A stretch of DNA of 17,873 nt from Anaerolineales bacterium (GCA_026415275.1 JAOAHK010000001.1:1624-19496); one strand, 5' to 3'. Shown: positions 1-7,968, counted from the stretch's first letter. Notes: generated by a model not told the origin, from the letters alone. Made by a program: numbers and translations.

Positions 1-1
1 G

Positions 2-85
2 GAGGGAGATCGGGTAAAGGTACGCATTCTCCATGTCGATGCTTCTAAACAACGATTAGGACTTAGCTTGCAGATAAACGCTTAA
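2..85 (+). CDS. S1 RNA-binding domain protein, C-terminal fragment
   Basis: The gene enters from outside the window; only its last 27 codons and a TAA stop are visible. The tail contains GDRVKVRILHVDASKQRLGL followed by SLQINA. This is the last-strand pattern of an S1 (OB-fold) RNA-binding repeat, where 'G-D-x-V-x-x-x-I-L-x-V-D' precedes 'R-L-x-L-S'. It may be a ribosomal-protein-S1-like protein or another S1-repeat protein. The full length and any other domains cannot be seen. comEA starts 14 bases after its stop on the same strand, so the two may share a transcript. Confidence 0.7.
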   Translation, partial: EGDRVKVRILHVDASKQRLGLSLQINA

Positions 86-99
86 GTTAATTCTCTCCG

Positions 100-675
100 A
101 TGAAGCCAATTTGGAATATCCTGATAGGGGTTGTGATCGGTTTGCTTTCGGCAGGGTTGATTCTCCTGGTTGCCAGCCAACCGCGTGGTCAAGCGGTGAC
201 CTTGTCGAATCCCCCTACTGTTTCAGGTGTGGTCGTGTATGTATCCGGTGCCATTCGAGAAAGTGGGGTGTATACTATGCCTTTCGGCAGTCGTGTTCAA
301 GATGCCCTGCAAGCCGCTGGCGGCGCCCTAGATGAAGCTTATTTGGGCAGCCTGAACCTAGCAGCTCCCTTGCGGGATGGACAACACATTTTCGTGCCCG
401 CAGCTTACGACACCCCCACCCCAACGCGGGAGAAATCCAGCGCAACCTATACTCCCACACCAACGTCCAGCCCATTTATTAATATCAATTACGCCACCCA
501 AGAAGAACTCGAATCCCTGCCCGGTATCGGTGCGGTTCTAGCAAAGCGTATCCTTGCTTATCGCGCCAAATACGGTTTTTTCAACTCCTTGCAGGACTTA
601 CTCAAAGTTTATGGGATAAAACCCCAAACCCTTAAACTGATAGAGCCTTATGTAACTTTTGAACTTAATCCTTGA
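100..675 (+). CDS. comEA: ComEA family DNA-uptake / helix-hairpin-helix protein
   Basis: This is a 191-residue membrane-anchored DNA-binding protein of the competence (transformation) apparatus. In the known family it binds incoming double-stranded DNA outside the membrane. An N-terminal hydrophobic segment (about residues 5-26) is followed by an SLBB domain (about 44-100, VVVYVSGAIRESGVYTMP then the 'ALQAAGG' core). A Pro/Thr-rich linker follows (about 103-125). The C-terminal pair of HhH motifs (about 127-188) includes LPGIGAVLAKRI. This order is the standard ComEA layout. No comEC is seen nearby. No clear ribosome-binding site precedes the ATG. Its 3' end overlaps the convergent response-regulator gene by 11 bases. 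Family assignment is firm; active competence is only inferred. Confidence 0.9.
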   Translation: MKPIWNILIGVVIGLLSAGLILLVASQPRGQAVTLSNPPTVSGVVVYVSGAIRESGVYTMPFGSRVQDALQAAGGALDEAYLGSLNLAAPLRDGQHIFVPAAYDTPTPTREKSSATYTPTPTSSPFININYATQEELESLPGIGAVLAKRILAYRAKYGFFNSLQDLLKVYGIKPQTLKLIEPYVTFELNP

Positions 676-1783
676 ACGGGGTTTCGTCTTCCTCACTTGG
701 CAGAATGCCCAACTGACGGGCTTGGCGGAAGTGAAGCGTATGGGATTGACCGGTGGATTCCGCCCAATCTTCTGCAGAAAGGCTTTGCTCCCAAAATTCA
801 TCTGCCTGTGCCATTTGATCGAGGTGAAGAGAGGGATTTTGAAGCAAGGTTTCTAACTCAAGGTCGGATTGAATGTTCACTTCTGTTTTATCTTGACCTA
901 TAAGCGTTTCTACGCTCTGACCGAGCAATGAACCTGCAGCGGGGAGATTTTCAAAAAGAAGATAAGAGCGCCACTCGTTAAGGGCATTGAGCAAATCGCG
1001 CCCCTTTTCAAGAAGCGCGATTTGAAGCTCCAAAGGTTGGGTAGGCAATTGTTCTCTGTCAACAAGAAAGAAGACTTTCAAATTTTCCGAGCAAACTTGA
1101 CTTGCAGCGTAATTTTGGCATAGATAACAGACAAAAAATGGAGACTCTTCTGCATGGTAACGAGACTGCAGCTTCTCAATTGCGGACGCGACCTGGAAAA
1201 AGTAATCCACCAGCAAATCAAAATCAGGCAAGGATGAGGTGTTGGTAGACTGAGCGAGAAGCTTCCCGGCATTATCGCTGATCCACACCGCCTGCAACCC
1301 CAATCGCTCACACAGACCATCCCACGCATTGACTTTGGGTTGCACAACTTCTTCCGTGGAAAGCGGCGGGGCAGCTTGTGTGGGTGAAGAATACGGTATT
1401 TCTGACATCAGCAAGTTTGAAGCACACGCCAGAAATTCATCCATCGGTATAGGCTTGCGAAACCAAGCTTGAATTGGGGCTTGGTTTAGCTGTTGTTCAA
1501 CTGTTGGATCATTGATGCCGGTAATGACCACAATACTTAAATTTGGCTGGCGACGGCGCGCCTTTTCCACCATCTCTAGGCCACTCATGCCAGCCAAACG
1601 AACATCCACAACCAACAGATTAAAACGATCCTGAGCTAACAAGACCATCGCTTCTTCCGCCGAGGGGACATCCACCAAAGTGGCGTTGGGAAACTGCGCT
1701 TCGAGGGCAGCCTTGATCATCCGCCGCACTTCTCGCTGATCATCCACAATGAGCATCTTCAGCGGGTTAGTTGGATGTTTCAT
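665..1783 (-). CDS. Response regulator: REC domain plus roadblock/GAF-like output domain
   Basis: This is a 372-residue two-component protein. The N-terminal receiver (about 8-128) has the acidic pair D14-D15, a phospho-acceptor D60 in LLVVDVRLAGMSG, T88 in VVITG and K110 in FRKP, so every catalytic position is present. The middle (about 155-275) begins LQAVWISDNAGKLLAQS and resembles a roadblock/LC7- or GAF-like fold. It carries a Cys cluster (CYLCQNYAASQVC). The C-terminus (about 290-372) is acidic and unassigned. No helix-turn-helix is visible, so output is probably by protein contact. The start lies 4 bases after the stop of the ABC ATPase gene and no strong ribosome-binding site is seen, which suggests translational coupling. 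Its kinase partner is unknown; the hybrid kinase at 8087-11722 is one candidate by inference. Confidence 0.8.
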   Translation of the reverse strand: MKHPTNPLKMLIVDDQREVRRMIKAALEAQFPNATLVDVPSAEEAMVLLAQDRFNLLVVDVRLAGMSGLEMVEKARRRQPNLSIVVITGINDPTVEQQLNQAPIQAWFRKPIPMDEFLACASNLLMSEIPYSSPTQAAPPLSTEEVVQPKVNAWDGLCERLGLQAVWISDNAGKLLAQSTNTSSLPDFDLLVDYFFQVASAIEKLQSRYHAEESPFFVCYLCQNYAASQVCSENLKVFFLVDREQLPTQPLELQIALLEKGRDLLNALNEWRSYLLFENLPAAGSLLGQSVETLIGQDKTEVNIQSDLELETLLQNPSLHLDQMAQADEFWEQSLSAEDWAESTGQSHTLHFRQARQLGILPSEEDETPFKD

Positions 1784-1787
1784 GCAA

Positions 1788-2804
1788 CTACTCTACTAAC
1801 CAACAAGCCACCCAATGGTCTGGGCTGACCTCGCGAAACGGCGGTTCCTCAACCGAGCAATGCTCGATCGCCACCGGGCAGCGGGGATGAAAGCGGCAAC
1901 CTTTGGGTGGATTCAGCGGGCTGGGAACATCGCCTTGCAAAATAATTCGTTCCCGCTTCAACTTCGGGTCTGGAATGGGAATGGCGGACATCAACGCTTT
2001 TGTATAAGGATGGAGGGGGTTGCGGAACAGTTCGCGACGATCAGCAAACTCCACCAGTTTTCCGAGGTACATCACCGCTACCCGATCGGAAATATGTTCG
2101 ACAACGCTCAGGTTGTGAGCAATGAACAGATAAGTCAAGCCGAATTCACGCTGTAATTCCTTTAGAATGTTCAACACTTGAGATTGAATAGAAACATCCA
2201 AAGCGGAGACCGGCTCATCTGCGACGATAAATTTTGGCTTCAGGGCTAGGGCGCGTGCAATTCCGATACGCTGACGTTGCCCCCCTGAAAATTCATGCGG
2301 GTAGCGGCGAGCGTGATAATCCTCCAATCCCACCTTGCGCAACATTTCAATTACAATCTCAAAGCGCTCTTTAGGAGTGCCAATATTGTGAATATGCAAG
2401 CCCTCGGCAATCGACTCACCGATGGGCATACGCGGGTCAAGGGATGAATACGGGTCTTGAAAGATAATCTGCATGTTGCGCCGCATTTCCTTCAATTCCT
2501 TGCCGCGCAAGGTCATAATGTCAACCCCCTCAAAGAGGATGCTACCCGCTGTAGGCTCAATCAAACGCAGAATACAGCGTCCAACGGTCGTCTTGCCACA
2601 ACCTGATTCACCCACCAAGCCAACTGTTTCCCCTTCACGGATCGTGAAGGAAACACGATCTACCGCCTGAACCCATGCCACAACACGCTGAAGGATACCC
2701 CCTTTGACCGGAAAATATTTCACTAAATCTTTGACCTGAATGAGATCCCATTTTCCGTCTTTTGCCGCTTGCTCAGTGAGGGGAAGATGTTGCTCTTTCA
2801 TCAT
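1788..2804 (-). CDS. Oligopeptide/dipeptide ABC transporter ATP-binding protein (OppF/DppF family)
   Basis: This 338-residue ATPase energises uptake of peptides or similar solutes at the cytoplasmic face of the membrane. Walker A is GESGCGKTT (65-73) and the Q-loop is in [11 protein letters not shown] (Q116). The signature is [14 protein letters not shown] (from 173), Walker B is FIVADEP (192-198), and the switch is H230 in FIAHN. The C-terminal oligo-HPY extension is present (LHPYTKAL, then CRFHPRCP near 303-310), which separates this family from generic ATPases. The length is normal. The usual partners (OppD, permeases, binding protein) are not adjacent, so it is an orphan here or the operon is split. 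The start ATG-ATG lies about 7 bases after an AAGG. Downstream it is tightly coupled to the response regulator. Confidence 0.93.
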   Translation of the reverse strand: MMKEQHLPLTEQAAKDGKWDLIQVKDLVKYFPVKGGILQRVVAWVQAVDRVSFTIREGETVGLVGESGCGKTTVGRCILRLIEPTAGSILFEGVDIMTLRGKELKEMRRNMQIIFQDPYSSLDPRMPIGESIAEGLHIHNIGTPKERFEIVIEMLRKVGLEDYHARRYPHEFSGGQRQRIGIARALALKPKFIVADEPVSALDVSIQSQVLNILKELQREFGLTYLFIAHNLSVVEHISDRVAVMYLGKLVEFADRRELFRNPLHPYTKALMSAIPIPDPKLKRERIILQGDVPSPLNPPKGCRFHPRCPVAIEHCSVEEPPFREVSPDHWVACWLVE

Positions 2805-2847
2805 CTTTTAGCCTTGAATGGGATTAGTACCACACAACCTTTACCCG

Positions 2848-2876
2848 GCGTAATTTACGCTTCAGGAAAAATCCTG
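2848..2876 (-). repeat. Two short inverted repeats in the leader of the ABC ATPase gene
   Basis: Between the putative promoter (2908-2935) and the ATPase start lie two small perfect inverted repeats. One is GCGTAA/TTACGC around one base (2848-2860). The other is CAGGA/TCCTG around four A's (2863-2876). They could be an operator or a leader RNA structure. Nothing identifies a regulator. Confidence 0.35.
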
Positions 2877-2907
2877 CAGGTCTTGCTACCTTCTAATTCC
2901 TTCTTGG

Positions 2908-2935
2908 ATTATACCATGTGAGATTCTTCTCGCAA
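2908..2935 (-). promoter_or_regulatory. Putative sigma-70 extended -10 promoter for the oppF-like/response-regulator pair
   Basis: On the minus strand a perfect TATAAT (plus 2908-2913) is preceded by TGG, giving an extended -10. A TTGCGA (plus 2930-2935, 4/6 to consensus) sits 16 bases upstream. It points at the ATPase gene with a leader of about 100 bases. It is the best-looking promoter in the window. Confidence 0.5.
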
Positions 2936-3033
2936 TCAGCCTATGATGGTCACAAAAACACAATAAACATAACATAGTCTTGGAACACTCCTAGAACGAT
3001 TGCGGAAAGGAATCCAAATGCAATTCCTACTTC

Positions 3034-3861
3034 TCAACGGAAAAGCCAGGGAACCATCACCCCCATCCCAGTTGCAATGGTTGCTCCAACAACTGTGCAG
3101 GCAAAATTGACCCCATCGTTATCCAGCCACGCCAAACCGCGAACATGCCTTGTTCTCTCCCCACAGGAATGGTCCGGATAACGTTCGGTTTCCTTTTGGC
3201 AATTTGGACAGAAATAAACCGCTTGAAACCTAGCTCCAAGGTAGGAATCAAACAGGCTGCCGAGCAAACCGCTTAGGCTAACTGCCAGAAAAGTCAAATT
3301 TCTCTCGGTTACAAACAGAGCTGCCACCCCGCCAATCAAGGCTGCCCCAAACAATGAAGCTAGAAGTCCCAAAGGTGTCACTCCCCCCGAAGTCCCTTTG
3401 GGGACAACATTTCCATTGGTGATCAGACGCGGCGGGGGTGTTGAAAGGACACCTAACTCGGTTGCCCACGTGTCGGCATTCGCTGCTGCAAATGCTCCGC
3501 AATAAGCGAGAAATGGCAAGAATGAATCGGGAAACCAAAGACTCAACAACAAAACCATACTGCCAAAGCCCCCATTGGCAAACACCTGTCCAGCGTCCCG
3601 CTGCGACCCCTTGAGGACAAAGGTGCTCAGACCTTCCTTTCGCCGCGCAAATGCTCGCGAGAGCAAGCTGGAACTGACGAAAAAGGTCAATAGGATGCTT
3701 GCGCCTCGCCAACCACCCACTCCAAAGGCAATGCCACCGATCAGCCAGGCTGCTAGTGCCCCACTTTTTGAGAGAGCCCTCACACGCCATGCCAATGTAC
3801 CGATGATCGCACTAAGCACAAAAGCCAAGATTAATCGGATAGCAAAGGCATCATTCCACAT
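3034..3861 (-). CDS. DUF92 family integral membrane protein (TMEM19/VTE6-like)
   Basis: This 275-residue polytopic membrane protein has about six hydrophobic spans. DUF92 hallmarks are KGSQRDAGQVFANGG (84-98), ANADTWATELG (127-137) and NGNVVPKGTSGGVTPLG (149-165). A DNDGVNF motif lies near 247-253. A loop with C218, C221 and C233 (FCPNCQKETER...SCGERTRH) resembles a small metal-binding knuckle that many family members carry. The plant member VTE6 is a phytyl-phosphate kinase, so a polyprenyl- or phytyl-phosphate kinase role is possible, but the substrate here is unknown. Its ATG lies inside the end of the upstream PH-like gene (11-base overlap), which suggests coupled translation. Confidence 0.85.
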   Translation of the reverse strand: MWNDAFAIRLILAFVLSAIIGTLAWRVRALSKSGALAAWLIGGIAFGVGGWRGASILLTFFVSSSLLSRAFARRKEGLSTFVLKGSQRDAGQVFANGGFGSMVLLLSLWFPDSFLPFLAYCGAFAAANADTWATELGVLSTPPPRLITNGNVVPKGTSGGVTPLGLLASLFGAALIGGVAALFVTERNLTFLAVSLSGLLGSLFDSYLGARFQAVYFCPNCQKETERYPDHSCGERTRHVRGLAWLDNDGVNFACTVVGATIATGMGVMVPWLFR

Positions 3862-4810
3862 AGGTTAGAAACGAAATGGCAAAATAAAACAAGACCGTGG
3901 TGAGGATGCTAAACCCCCACAACAAATAAGCATAGATCTTACTGGCCGCCGAGAGAGGACTCAGTTGTTGTTCCTCTGTTGTTGGCTGGAGTGACAAGCC
4001 ACGTCGGTAAAAATAAATTCCAACCAGCGCGTTAACTCCGTAAAAGAAACCATTCGTCAGCGGTAGAAGCAATAAATACGTTGATGGAGTCGGCTCTTCG
4101 GCGGCTAAACTCAGATATATTTCATCCAGATTCGGGATGAGCAGGCTCACCCAGACCATTAATGTAAGGCTGCCCAGCAAACCCAAAACCAACAACGATC
4201 GCGCTATGGGGTTGCGCCATACCTCGCCGAGGATATATGTCGGATCTTGTGAACGCCGCTGCCAAGGGGAGATCGCCCCAAACTCGAGCAAGCGTTGCAT
4301 CAGATACAGGAACTCCTCCAACTTAGCCGGCGAAAGAATAAACACGCGTTCGTCCGTTGCCACAAGGACCATCGTAGAAAAATCGGAAGCGAAATATTCC
4401 AACAGGGTGCCATCTGCCAATTGGCGCGTGCCTAAGATTGCGCCAGGCAATGCCCCCCACGGTAGAGGAAGGCGTCTTCCCAATTGGCGGCGCACATCAA
4501 CTTCAGACCGCACCCAGCGCACACTGCTCATTGGCAGTTCTTCCCAGCGCAAACCCCAGCGAATGCGCAACCCATTGCGCTCAATCCAATACACTGCGCT
4601 GCGCAAGGCAAACCAGCGATAAACCGCCCAAGGCACAAAACCAGCCGCAAAAATCCCGGCAATGAAATAAAAAACAAATTCCCAACCGATTGGAGTTCGC
4701 AACATTTGGAAAAAACTAAGTAAGCTGGTGATGCCAAAGACAATCGCCAAGGCTGCTTGAAAGAGCAATCCCTGACGGCGCGGTGGTTCAAAGGCGTATT
4801 TTTCTTCCAC
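3851..4810 (-). CDS. PH-domain-like multi-spanning membrane protein
   Basis: The protein is about 319 residues from the chosen GTG start (4808-4810). Two N-terminal spans (about 13-35 and 43-65) lead into a soluble PH-like beta domain (about 70-190), running from YWIERNGLRIRWGLRWEELP to VATDERVFILSPAKLEEFL. Two to three more spans follow, ending near FYFAISFLTYVE. This matches the general layout of bacterial PH-domain membrane proteins of unknown function. The reading frame stays open upstream to 5122, but that part only translates the palindromic repeat array, so I start just after it at VEEKYAFEPP. There is no good ribosome-binding site. A -10-like TAAGAT about 10 bases before the GTG would fit a leaderless message. 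It overlaps the DUF92 gene by 11 bases. Confidence 0.65.
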   Translation of the reverse strand: MEEKYAFEPPRRQGLLFQAALAIVFGITSLLSFFQMLRTPIGWEFVFYFIAGIFAAGFVPWAVYRWFALRSAVYWIERNGLRIRWGLRWEELPMSSVRWVRSEVDVRRQLGRRLPLPWGALPGAILGTRQLADGTLLEYFASDFSTMVLVATDERVFILSPAKLEEFLYLMQRLLEFGAISPWQRRSQDPTYILGEVWRNPIARSLLVLGLLGSLTLMVWVSLLIPNLDEIYLSLAAEEPTPSTYLLLLPLTNGFFYGVNALVGIYFYRRGLSLQPTTEEQQLSPLSAASKIYAYLLWGFSILTTVLFYFAISFLTYVE

Positions 4811-4865
4811 GCTGTGTATCTTATCACAATTCCCTTTCCGAACTGGTTGATCTTTTTTCACATAC

Positions 4866-5046
4866 CCCGGTCGGCGATACTTTCCCCGTACCGCCAAGCT
4901 TTGCTTGGCACCTAACCGACCAGAGGTCGGCGGTACTTTCCCCGTACCGCCAAGCTCTGCTTGGCACCACCGACCAAAGGTCGGCGGTACTTTCCCCCGT
5001 ACCGCCAAGCTCTGCTTGGTAAAGACCGACTGGAGGTCGGTAGTAC
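4866..5046. repeat. Array of ~48-bp palindromic (REP-like) elements, 3' side of the RAYT gene
   Basis: There are three full copies (4888-4936, 4944-4990, 4999-5046) and one partial copy (about 4867-4880). Each copy reads GTACCG, then hairpin CCAAGC/GCTTGG with a 3-base loop, a 3-5 base joint, then hairpin CCGACC/GGTCGG with a 3-base loop, then CGGTAC. The ends GTACCG and CGGTAC pair with each other, so a copy can fold as a three-way junction. Copies are separated by TTTCCCC or TTTCCCCC. All copies share one orientation with those at 5777-5983. The arrangement around a RAYT gene fits a REPtron-type element. Confidence 0.85.
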
Positions 5047-5072
5047 AAACTAGATCGCTGCGCTCCAGTTGG

Positions 5073-5726
5073 CTAAAATAAGTCTGGACTAACATAGGTA
5101 TAAGGCCATGCTTGCCACTCACTGACTAGACCCGCGTTGACGGGGTTATTCACAATGTAGTTTAATATGCGTCTAAACTCACGTTCATTGCGTACAACAT
5201 GGTCATAACTTTCGCGATGCCAGAATCGTCCATGCTGCCCCATAATTTTTCGGCAAAGGTATCCCGTACGTCCTTTCAGTAGCCATAAAGCCTGACTAAG
5301 TGCTGTGAATTGCGTTCCATCTTTACGGGCAGATGGAGGCAAAATGCTCTCCATGCTTAACAGCAAATGGATATGATTTGGCATGATGCAGTAAGAAAGC
5401 AAAATATAATTCTCCGGGTGAAGGGAATGAATTTCTTTTTGGACAATTTGGGCAATTTGGGGATCAGCTAACCATTGTGTGCCCTTTGCTTGTTCCAGAG
5501 CACGGTCATAACGGGCAAAAGCCCGTTTGTAGGCATGATATTGTTCGATCTCTCGATTTTCTGGTGGCAGGGTTTCAATCAACCGCTTTTCTCGCTCGTA
5601 CTCATCTTGTAATTGAGCAAGTACAGATTGGGGTAAGGATCCCTCCAATCGGAATGTAACGAAGAATGTGGCGTTTTCAGGATGCCAGTGGGGTAGTCTG
5701 CGATAGAAATACTCATGCGTTTCCAT
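5073..5726 (-). CDS. REP-associated tyrosine transposase (RAYT, HUH/Y1 superfamily)
   Basis: This is a single-strand DNA transposase of the IS200/IS605-related Y1 family that in other bacteria is linked to palindromic REP elements. The chosen start METHEYFYRRLPHWHPENAT gives 217 residues. A frame-open ATG 60 bases upstream (5786) would add only repeat-derived sequence. The N-terminal FFVTFRLEGSLP is typical. The HUH metal-binding motif is H118-I119-H120 in MPNHIHLLL. The candidate nucleophile is Y174 in FWHRESYDHVVRNEREF, and the C-terminus IVNNPVNAGLV is a family mark. All catalytic parts are intact. No IS ends are obvious; instead the gene is flanked by arrays of ~48-bp palindromes on both sides, so it probably processes those. 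It looks domesticated or vertically kept rather than a free insertion sequence. Confidence 0.9.
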   Translation of the reverse strand: METHEYFYRRLPHWHPENATFFVTFRLEGSLPQSVLAQLQDEYEREKRLIETLPPENREIEQYHAYKRAFARYDRALEQAKGTQWLADPQIAQIVQKEIHSLHPENYILLSYCIMPNHIHLLLSMESILPPSARKDGTQFTALSQALWLLKGRTGYLCRKIMGQHGRFWHRESYDHVVRNEREFRRILNYIVNNPVNAGLVSEWQAWPYTYVSPDLF

Positions 5727-5742
5727 GTTATCTCTTATTATG

Positions 5743-5983
5743 CCACTAAGTTCTGTTTGGTACCAATGTGCGAACTGTATAGCCAAACTCTGCTTGGTGC
5801 TTACCGACCAAAGGTCGGTGGTACAAACTGTACCACTAAGCTCTGCTTGGTATTTGCCGACCGAAGGTCGGCGGTATGAACTGTACCGCTAAGCTCTGCT
5901 TGGTAGAAACCGACCAAAGGTCGGCGGTACAAACTGTACCACCAAGCTCCGCTTGGTAAAGACCGACCAAAGGTCGGCGGTAC
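5743..5983. repeat. Array of ~48-bp palindromic (REP-like) elements, 5' side of the RAYT gene
   Basis: There are four full copies (5777-5824, 5830-5877, 5883-5930, 5936-5983) at a strict 53-base period, separated by AAACT or GAACT. A decayed half copy lies at about 5743-5764. The fold is the same as in the 4866-5046 array (closing stem plus CCAAGC/GCTTGG-type and CCGACC/GGTCGG hairpins). Some pairs show compensating or near-compensating variation, for example GTACCA or GTATAG ends. The spacer differs from the first array (AAACT instead of TTTCCCC), although the last copy of the first array is also followed by AAACT. The array stops 100 bases before uvrC. Confidence 0.87.
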
Positions 5984-6045
5984 AATTACCACCTCTTGCG
6001 AAGGTAGGACAGCTTGAACACCTACCCCTCGAAAGAGCGAAAACG

Positions 6046-6073
6046 TTAGCCTTTCCTCAAATTCGGATAAAAT
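6046..6073 (+). promoter_or_regulatory. Weak candidate promoter for uvrC
   Basis: TAAAAT (6068-6073, 5/6 to the -10 consensus) lies 16 bases after TTAGCC (3/6 to -35). Initiation would fall at about 6080, giving a nearly leaderless uvrC message. This fits the lack of any ribosome-binding site before its ATG at 6084. Confidence 0.25.
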
Positions 6074-6083
6074 ATATCGCGCG

Positions 6084-7958
6084 ATGAACCAGAGAAACGA
6101 CCTACCGGAAAAGATTGCGGCTCTACTGCCCAATTTGCCCACCCGCCCAGGTTGTTACTTGATGAAGGACGCCGAAGGGAAGGTTATTTATGTCGGTAAA
6201 GCGGTGAATTTACGTAACCGTGTACGTTCCTACTTCCATGCCCCGACCCAACTCGGTCCGCGCATCCGGCGTATGGTCGAAAAAATTGCCGATATTGAGT
6301 GGATTCTGGTCGACTCGGAATTGGAAGCGCTGATCCTTGAGATGAACCTAATCAAAAGGCACCGCCCCCATTACAACGTACGCCTTAAAGATGACAAGCG
6401 CTATCCCTATATCAAAGTCCATTGGGCAGATGAGTTCCCTAAAGTGACAGTCACCCGCCAGATGGTGCAAGATGGTTCGCGTTATTTCGGGCCCTATACC
6501 AGCGTTTGGGCGGTTCACCAAACACTCGATCTCTTGCGGCGTATCTTCCCTTACCTAACTTGTGATCGAGTGATCACGGGCAAGGATGAACGCGCCTGTT
6601 TGTACTATGACATTAAACTTTGTCGCGCACCGTGCATTGGGGCGATTAGCCGCGAAAATTATCGCCAAATGATCGCCGATTTGTGCCATTTTCTGGAAGG
6701 ACACACCGAGCCAATTGTCGCCCGCCTACGGATGGAAATGGAAAAGGCGGCGGAAAATCTGCAATTTGAGCAAGCGGCGTTGATCCGCGATCAAATTCGC
6801 GCCATTGAGAACGTGGTCGAGAAGCAAAAAGTGATCTCTAGTGAGATGACCGACTCAGATGTGATTGCCCTTGCCCGCGATGATGGTGATGCATGTGTGC
6901 AGATTTTCTTCATTCGTGGTGGAAAGTTGATTGGGCGCGAGTATTTTCTCCTGGAAGGAGCTGAAGAGACCCCCGACTCAGCCGTCATGGCAGAGTTCAT
7001 CAAGCATTTCTACGATCGCGCAGCAACAGTTCCCGATCAGGTGCTTTTGCCCCATGAAGTGGAAGAAGCGCAGATCATCCGCCAATGGTTAAGTCAGAAG
7101 AAATCGGCGCAAAAAGTCGAGATCAGCGTGCCGCGCACTGGTATTCAGCAGGAATTAATCCACATGGCTGCCGAAAACGCTGCACAGACCTTGAGAACCT
7201 TAAAGGCACAATGGGAGGTGGATACCCATCGACAAGAACAAGCGTTGGTGGAACTGCAAGAAGCATTGGGCATCCCTCAACCGCTTAATCGCATCGAATG
7301 TTATGACATCTCCAACACGCAAGGGGTGGCGGCAATTGGCAGCATGGTGGTTTTTGAAAAGGGGACACCGCGCAAGAGCCATTATCGCCGCTTTAACATC
7401 CGCTCGGTCAGCGGACCAGATGATTTTGCCAGCATGGAAGAGACACTTGAACGCCGCTTTCGCCGTTGGCAAGCCGCACAGGAAAGAGCGGAAGAACCCG
7501 GCAAGAAATTGGATGCCGCTTTTGCTCTTTTGCCCGATCTGGTCATTGTCGATGGTGGCAAGGGGCAACTGAGCCGTGCCGTAAAAGTGTTGGAACGCTT
7601 CGGTTTGCTGGAGCGGGTCAAGGTGGTCAGTTTGGCGAAGCAACAGGAAGAGATCTTTTTACCCGATCGCGCTGAGAGCATACTCTTGCCCAGACATTCG
7701 CAGGGATTTTATTTAATTCAACGAATCCGCGATGAAGCTCATCGCTATGCCATCACTGCGCACCGCAAGGCGCGCACCAAACAAGGGATGGCTTCTCGCT
7801 TGGAGCTGATCCCCGGCATCGGACCCGTCAAACGCAAACGCCTGCTCCAGCGGTTTGGGGATATCGAATCCATTCGTAATGCGAGTGTCGAAGAACTAAC
7901 CGCTGTTGAAGGAATTACTCCGCAGTTAGCTGCGCAGATAAAATCGGGTTTGGAGTGA
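6084..7958 (+). CDS. uvrC: UvrABC excinuclease subunit C
   Basis: This 624-residue protein makes the two incisions flanking a DNA lesion in nucleotide excision repair, in complex with UvrB. The N-terminal GIY-YIG nuclease spans about 20-98, with GCYLMKD (Y25), VIYVGKA (Y36) and the arginine in NLRNRVRSYF. A conserved ELEALILEMNLIKRHRP follows. The UVR (UvrB-contact) helix pair is at about 203-240. The RNase H-like second nuclease has ECYDISNTQGVAAIGSMVVF and LPDLVIVDGGKGQLSRA, and a tandem HhH sits at the C-terminus (LIPGIGPVKRKRLLQRFG). The length is normal and the gene is intact. It is divergent from the RAYT gene. A small membrane-peptide gene starts 10 bases after its stop and is probably co-transcribed. 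Confidence 0.97.
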   Translation: MNQRNDLPEKIAALLPNLPTRPGCYLMKDAEGKVIYVGKAVNLRNRVRSYFHAPTQLGPRIRRMVEKIADIEWILVDSELEALILEMNLIKRHRPHYNVRLKDDKRYPYIKVHWADEFPKVTVTRQMVQDGSRYFGPYTSVWAVHQTLDLLRRIFPYLTCDRVITGKDERACLYYDIKLCRAPCIGAISRENYRQMIADLCHFLEGHTEPIVARLRMEMEKAAENLQFEQAALIRDQIRAIENVVEKQKVISSEMTDSDVIALARDDGDACVQIFFIRGGKLIGREYFLLEGAEETPDSAVMAEFIKHFYDRAATVPDQVLLPHEVEEAQIIRQWLSQKKSAQKVEISVPRTGIQQELIHMAAENAAQTLRTLKAQWEVDTHRQEQALVELQEALGIPQPLNRIECYDISNTQGVAAIGSMVVFEKGTPRKSHYRRFNIRSVSGPDDFASMEETLERRFRRWQAAQERAEEPGKKLDAAFALLPDLVIVDGGKGQLSRAVKVLERFGLLERVKVVSLAKQQEEIFLPDRAESILLPRHSQGFYLIQRIRDEAHRYAITAHRKARTKQGMASRLELIPGIGPVKRKRLLQRFGDIESIRNASVEELTAVEGITPQLAAQIKSGLE

Positions 7959-7968
7959 AAGGAAAAGT

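Noticed and set aside
4824..5048. Several open frames in both directions across the left repeat array.
   Set aside because: They are products of the stop-poor 48-bp repeat, not genes.
5073..5786. Classic IS200/IS605 insertion sequence with its own left and right ends.
   Set aside because: The protein has RAYT features and is flanked by repeated palindromes. No TnpB and no IS-type end pair were seen.
4866..5983. CRISPR array.
   Set aside because: The spacers are only 5-8 bases and nearly identical to one another, and no cas genes are nearby. These are tandem palindromic elements.
5801..6142. Open frame of 113 codons on the minus strand with PPTFGR/SRAW repeats.
   Set aside because: It only translates the palindromic array and the start of uvrC antisense; there is no independent coding signal.
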